A DNA stretch of 64,000 nucleotides from an uncultured Acetatifactor sp. GTDB taxonomy: Bacteria > Bacillota > Clostridia > Lachnospirales > Lachnospiraceae. A program made the position numbers and the translations under genes. Positions 62,691-64,000 of this stretch are shown piece by piece; positions within the stretch are counted from its first letter, which is position 1, and every line of letters begins with the position of its first letter. The stretch lies in NCBI GenBank assembly GCA_934394515.1, contig CAKRRU010000001.1:3800-67799 (forward strand), in the 5' to 3' direction. The notes under the pieces were generated by a model. The model was given only the letters and a program-made list of their open reading frames with translations, had not been told where the DNA came from and searched no databases.

Positions 62691-63926
62691 ATGAAGGTCA
62701 ATGGTATTGTCGCAGAATACAACCCTTTTCATAATGGACATGCTTACCAGTTACAGCATGCCAGGGAAGCTACCGGTGCCGCTTATACGGTCGTTGTCAT
62801 GAGCGGTAATTTCATGCAGAGAGGTGCTCCCGCTCTTCTGGACAAATTCACCCGGGCCAGAATGGCTCTGGAAAACGGTGCGGATCTGGTTCTGGAGCTT
62901 CCTACCTGTTATTCGGCATCCAGCGCGGAATTTTTCGCCAGAGGATCTGTTGCATTATTTGATAAACTGGGAATCATTGATCATCTCTGTTTCGGCAGTG
63001 AATGCGGCAATATCGAAGTTCTGTCGAAAATTGCAGAGATTTTCTATACAGAACCGGAACCATATGCGGAATCGCTGCGCTGCAATCTCCGCAAGGGAAT
63101 GTCCTTCCCCATTGCCAGAACCTGGGCTCTGCTGCAATATGCCCCCTCTCTGAGCGACGACAAAGATGTACTGTCCTCTCCGAATAATATTCTGGGAATT
63201 GAATATCTGAAGGCTCTGATGTCCCGGAACAGCAGAATCACTCCTTTCACTACTACCAGGGTCGGTGCGGATTATCACGACAAGCGTCTGGGGACTAACC
63301 AGTGCTCTGCCCTCGCTATCCGTCAGTCGGTAGCCGCCGGGCACGATCTGTCCTATCTGGCTGCCCAGATGCCGGAAAGTGCCTATGAATTATTACGTGA
63401 TTTTCTGGCGCACCGGAAACCGTTATTTGCTGATGATTTTTCAGCAGCGTTGCAGTACAAGCTGCTGACGGAATACTCCTCAGGTTATGACAGATATCAG
63501 GATATTTCTTCGGATCTGTCCGACCGTATCCGGAATAGCCTTCCTTCTTTTGCGGGATATACTGCTTTCTGTGATCTGCTCAAGAGCAAGGACATGACCT
63601 ACACACGTATCAGCAGGTGTCTGCTTCACATTTTGCTGAATATGACCAAAGAAGAATTTGAAAACTGCAGGACACAGGATTATATTTCCTATGCAAGAGT
63701 GCTGGGCTTCCGCAAGAATGCGACACCACTGCTCACAGAGATCAAGAAGCACAGTTCTGTCCCCCTCATCACCAGCCTTGCCGATGCCAGACAGACGCTT
63801 CCTCCCGAAGCGCTGCGGATGCTGGATCTGGATATTCTGCGGAATCAGATTTATCTGGGGAATCTTGCATTGAAGAACCAGACTGAAATGGTGAATGAAT
63901 ATCGGACACCGATTGTGATCGTGTAA
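62691..63926 (+). CDS. tmcAL: tRNA(Met) cytidine acetate ligase, 411 aa
   Basis: Formerly UPF0348/YlbM. Starts at the ATG at 62691 (KVNGIVAEYNPFHNGH) after AAAGGAG; an in-frame hydrophobic extension upstream is spurious. The HNGH nucleotide-binding motif and VVMSGNFMQRGAPALLDKFTRA typify the family, which uses acetate and ATP to acetylate the wobble cytidine of elongator tRNA-Met. Neighbourhood with pta and ackA links it to acetate supply. The C-terminus is complete; the last 70 bp of the window show nothing else. Confidence 0.95.
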   Translation: MKVNGIVAEYNPFHNGHAYQLQHAREATGAAYTVVVMSGNFMQRGAPALLDKFTRARMALENGADLVLELPTCYSASSAEFFARGSVALFDKLGIIDHLCFGSECGNIEVLSKIAEIFYTEPEPYAESLRCNLRKGMSFPIARTWALLQYAPSLSDDKDVLSSPNNILGIEYLKALMSRNSRITPFTTTRVGADYHDKRLGTNQCSALAIRQSVAAGHDLSYLAAQMPESAYELLRDFLAHRKPLFADDFSAALQYKLLTEYSSGYDRYQDISSDLSDRIRNSLPSFAGYTAFCDLLKSKDMTYTRISRCLLHILLNMTKEEFENCRTQDYISYARVLGFRKNATPLLTEIKKHSSVPLITSLADARQTLPPEALRMLDLDILRNQIYLGNLALKNQTEMVNEYRTPIVIV

Positions 63927-64000
63927 ATTGAAAGTTAATTAATAATCGTTGGCTAACATACTGGCTAGCCTGCCGTAGCCCCGGCTGCATATAAGAAACG

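Overview
The window looks like a chromosomal segment from a low-to-mid-GC, monoderm Clostridia of the Lachnospiraceae type. The evidence is a tryptophan T-box leader, a trpE-trpGD-trpC-trpF-trpB-trpA operon, a PPi-type phosphofructokinase, an ackA/pta pair, tmcAL, AGGAGG-type ribosome binding sites and Gram-positive signal peptides. No rRNA, tRNA, insertion sequence or CRISPR array was seen.

Positions 30-49,708 hold about 41 genes, all read leftward. Gaps between them never exceed about 90 bp and many genes overlap by 1-17 bp. A consensus-like sigma-A promoter (TTGAAA-N17-TATAAT with an extended -10 TG, 49,780-49,808) precedes the first gene. The core is a phage-tail-like contractile injection system (CIS). 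It has a sheath, an inner tube, a second tube-like protein with a 70-residue repeat tail, a DUF4255-type terminator, a PAAR-like tip, a DUF6760-type small protein and two tube-cap (CIS_tube) paralogues. It also has a spike split into gp27-like and gp5-like genes, a gp25-like wedge, two baseplate J-like proteins, a tail protein I and two AAA+ ATPases.

Three further modules sit in the same transcription unit. (1) Promoter-proximal envelope module (37-50 kb): a CIS-associated protein with an Ig-like end, a membrane pseudokinase-like protein, a membrane sensor ending in a degenerate nucleotide-cyclase domain, a membrane MORN-repeat protein, a secreted TolC-like protein and a secreted coiled-coil protein. 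This suggests the particle is tied to, or fires through, its own cell envelope. (2) Signalling module (11.5-20 kb): a STAS protein, an FtsE-like ABC ATPase without a permease, a glutamate-cysteine-ligase-like enzyme, a family-3 solute-binding protein, a divergent dicarboxylate/amino-acid symporter, a Cache-HAMP-SpoIIE phosphatase, an RsbW-like ATPase, a histidine-kinase-like protein without a clear H-box and a membrane SH3 protein. It is a complete partner-switch set but has no sigma factor. (3) Distal cargo module (0-6.8 kb): an ADP-ribosyltransferase-like protein with R and ExE motifs, a GNAT acetyltransferase, two large unknown proteins and a 59-residue four-cysteine protein.

From 49.8 to 51.2 kb there is a short, probably truncated gene and a LytTR-PAS regulator on the + strand with its own promoter. 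From 51.2 to 58.5 kb lies the trp operon behind a T-box leader (specifier TGG, UGGC acceptor-binding motif). From 58.5 to 62.5 kb lie pfp, ackA and pta, read leftward, with promoters and a terminator. tmcAL is read rightward at the right edge. This right-hand part is ordinary core metabolism. The unusual biology is the CIS operon with built-in envelope and signalling modules.
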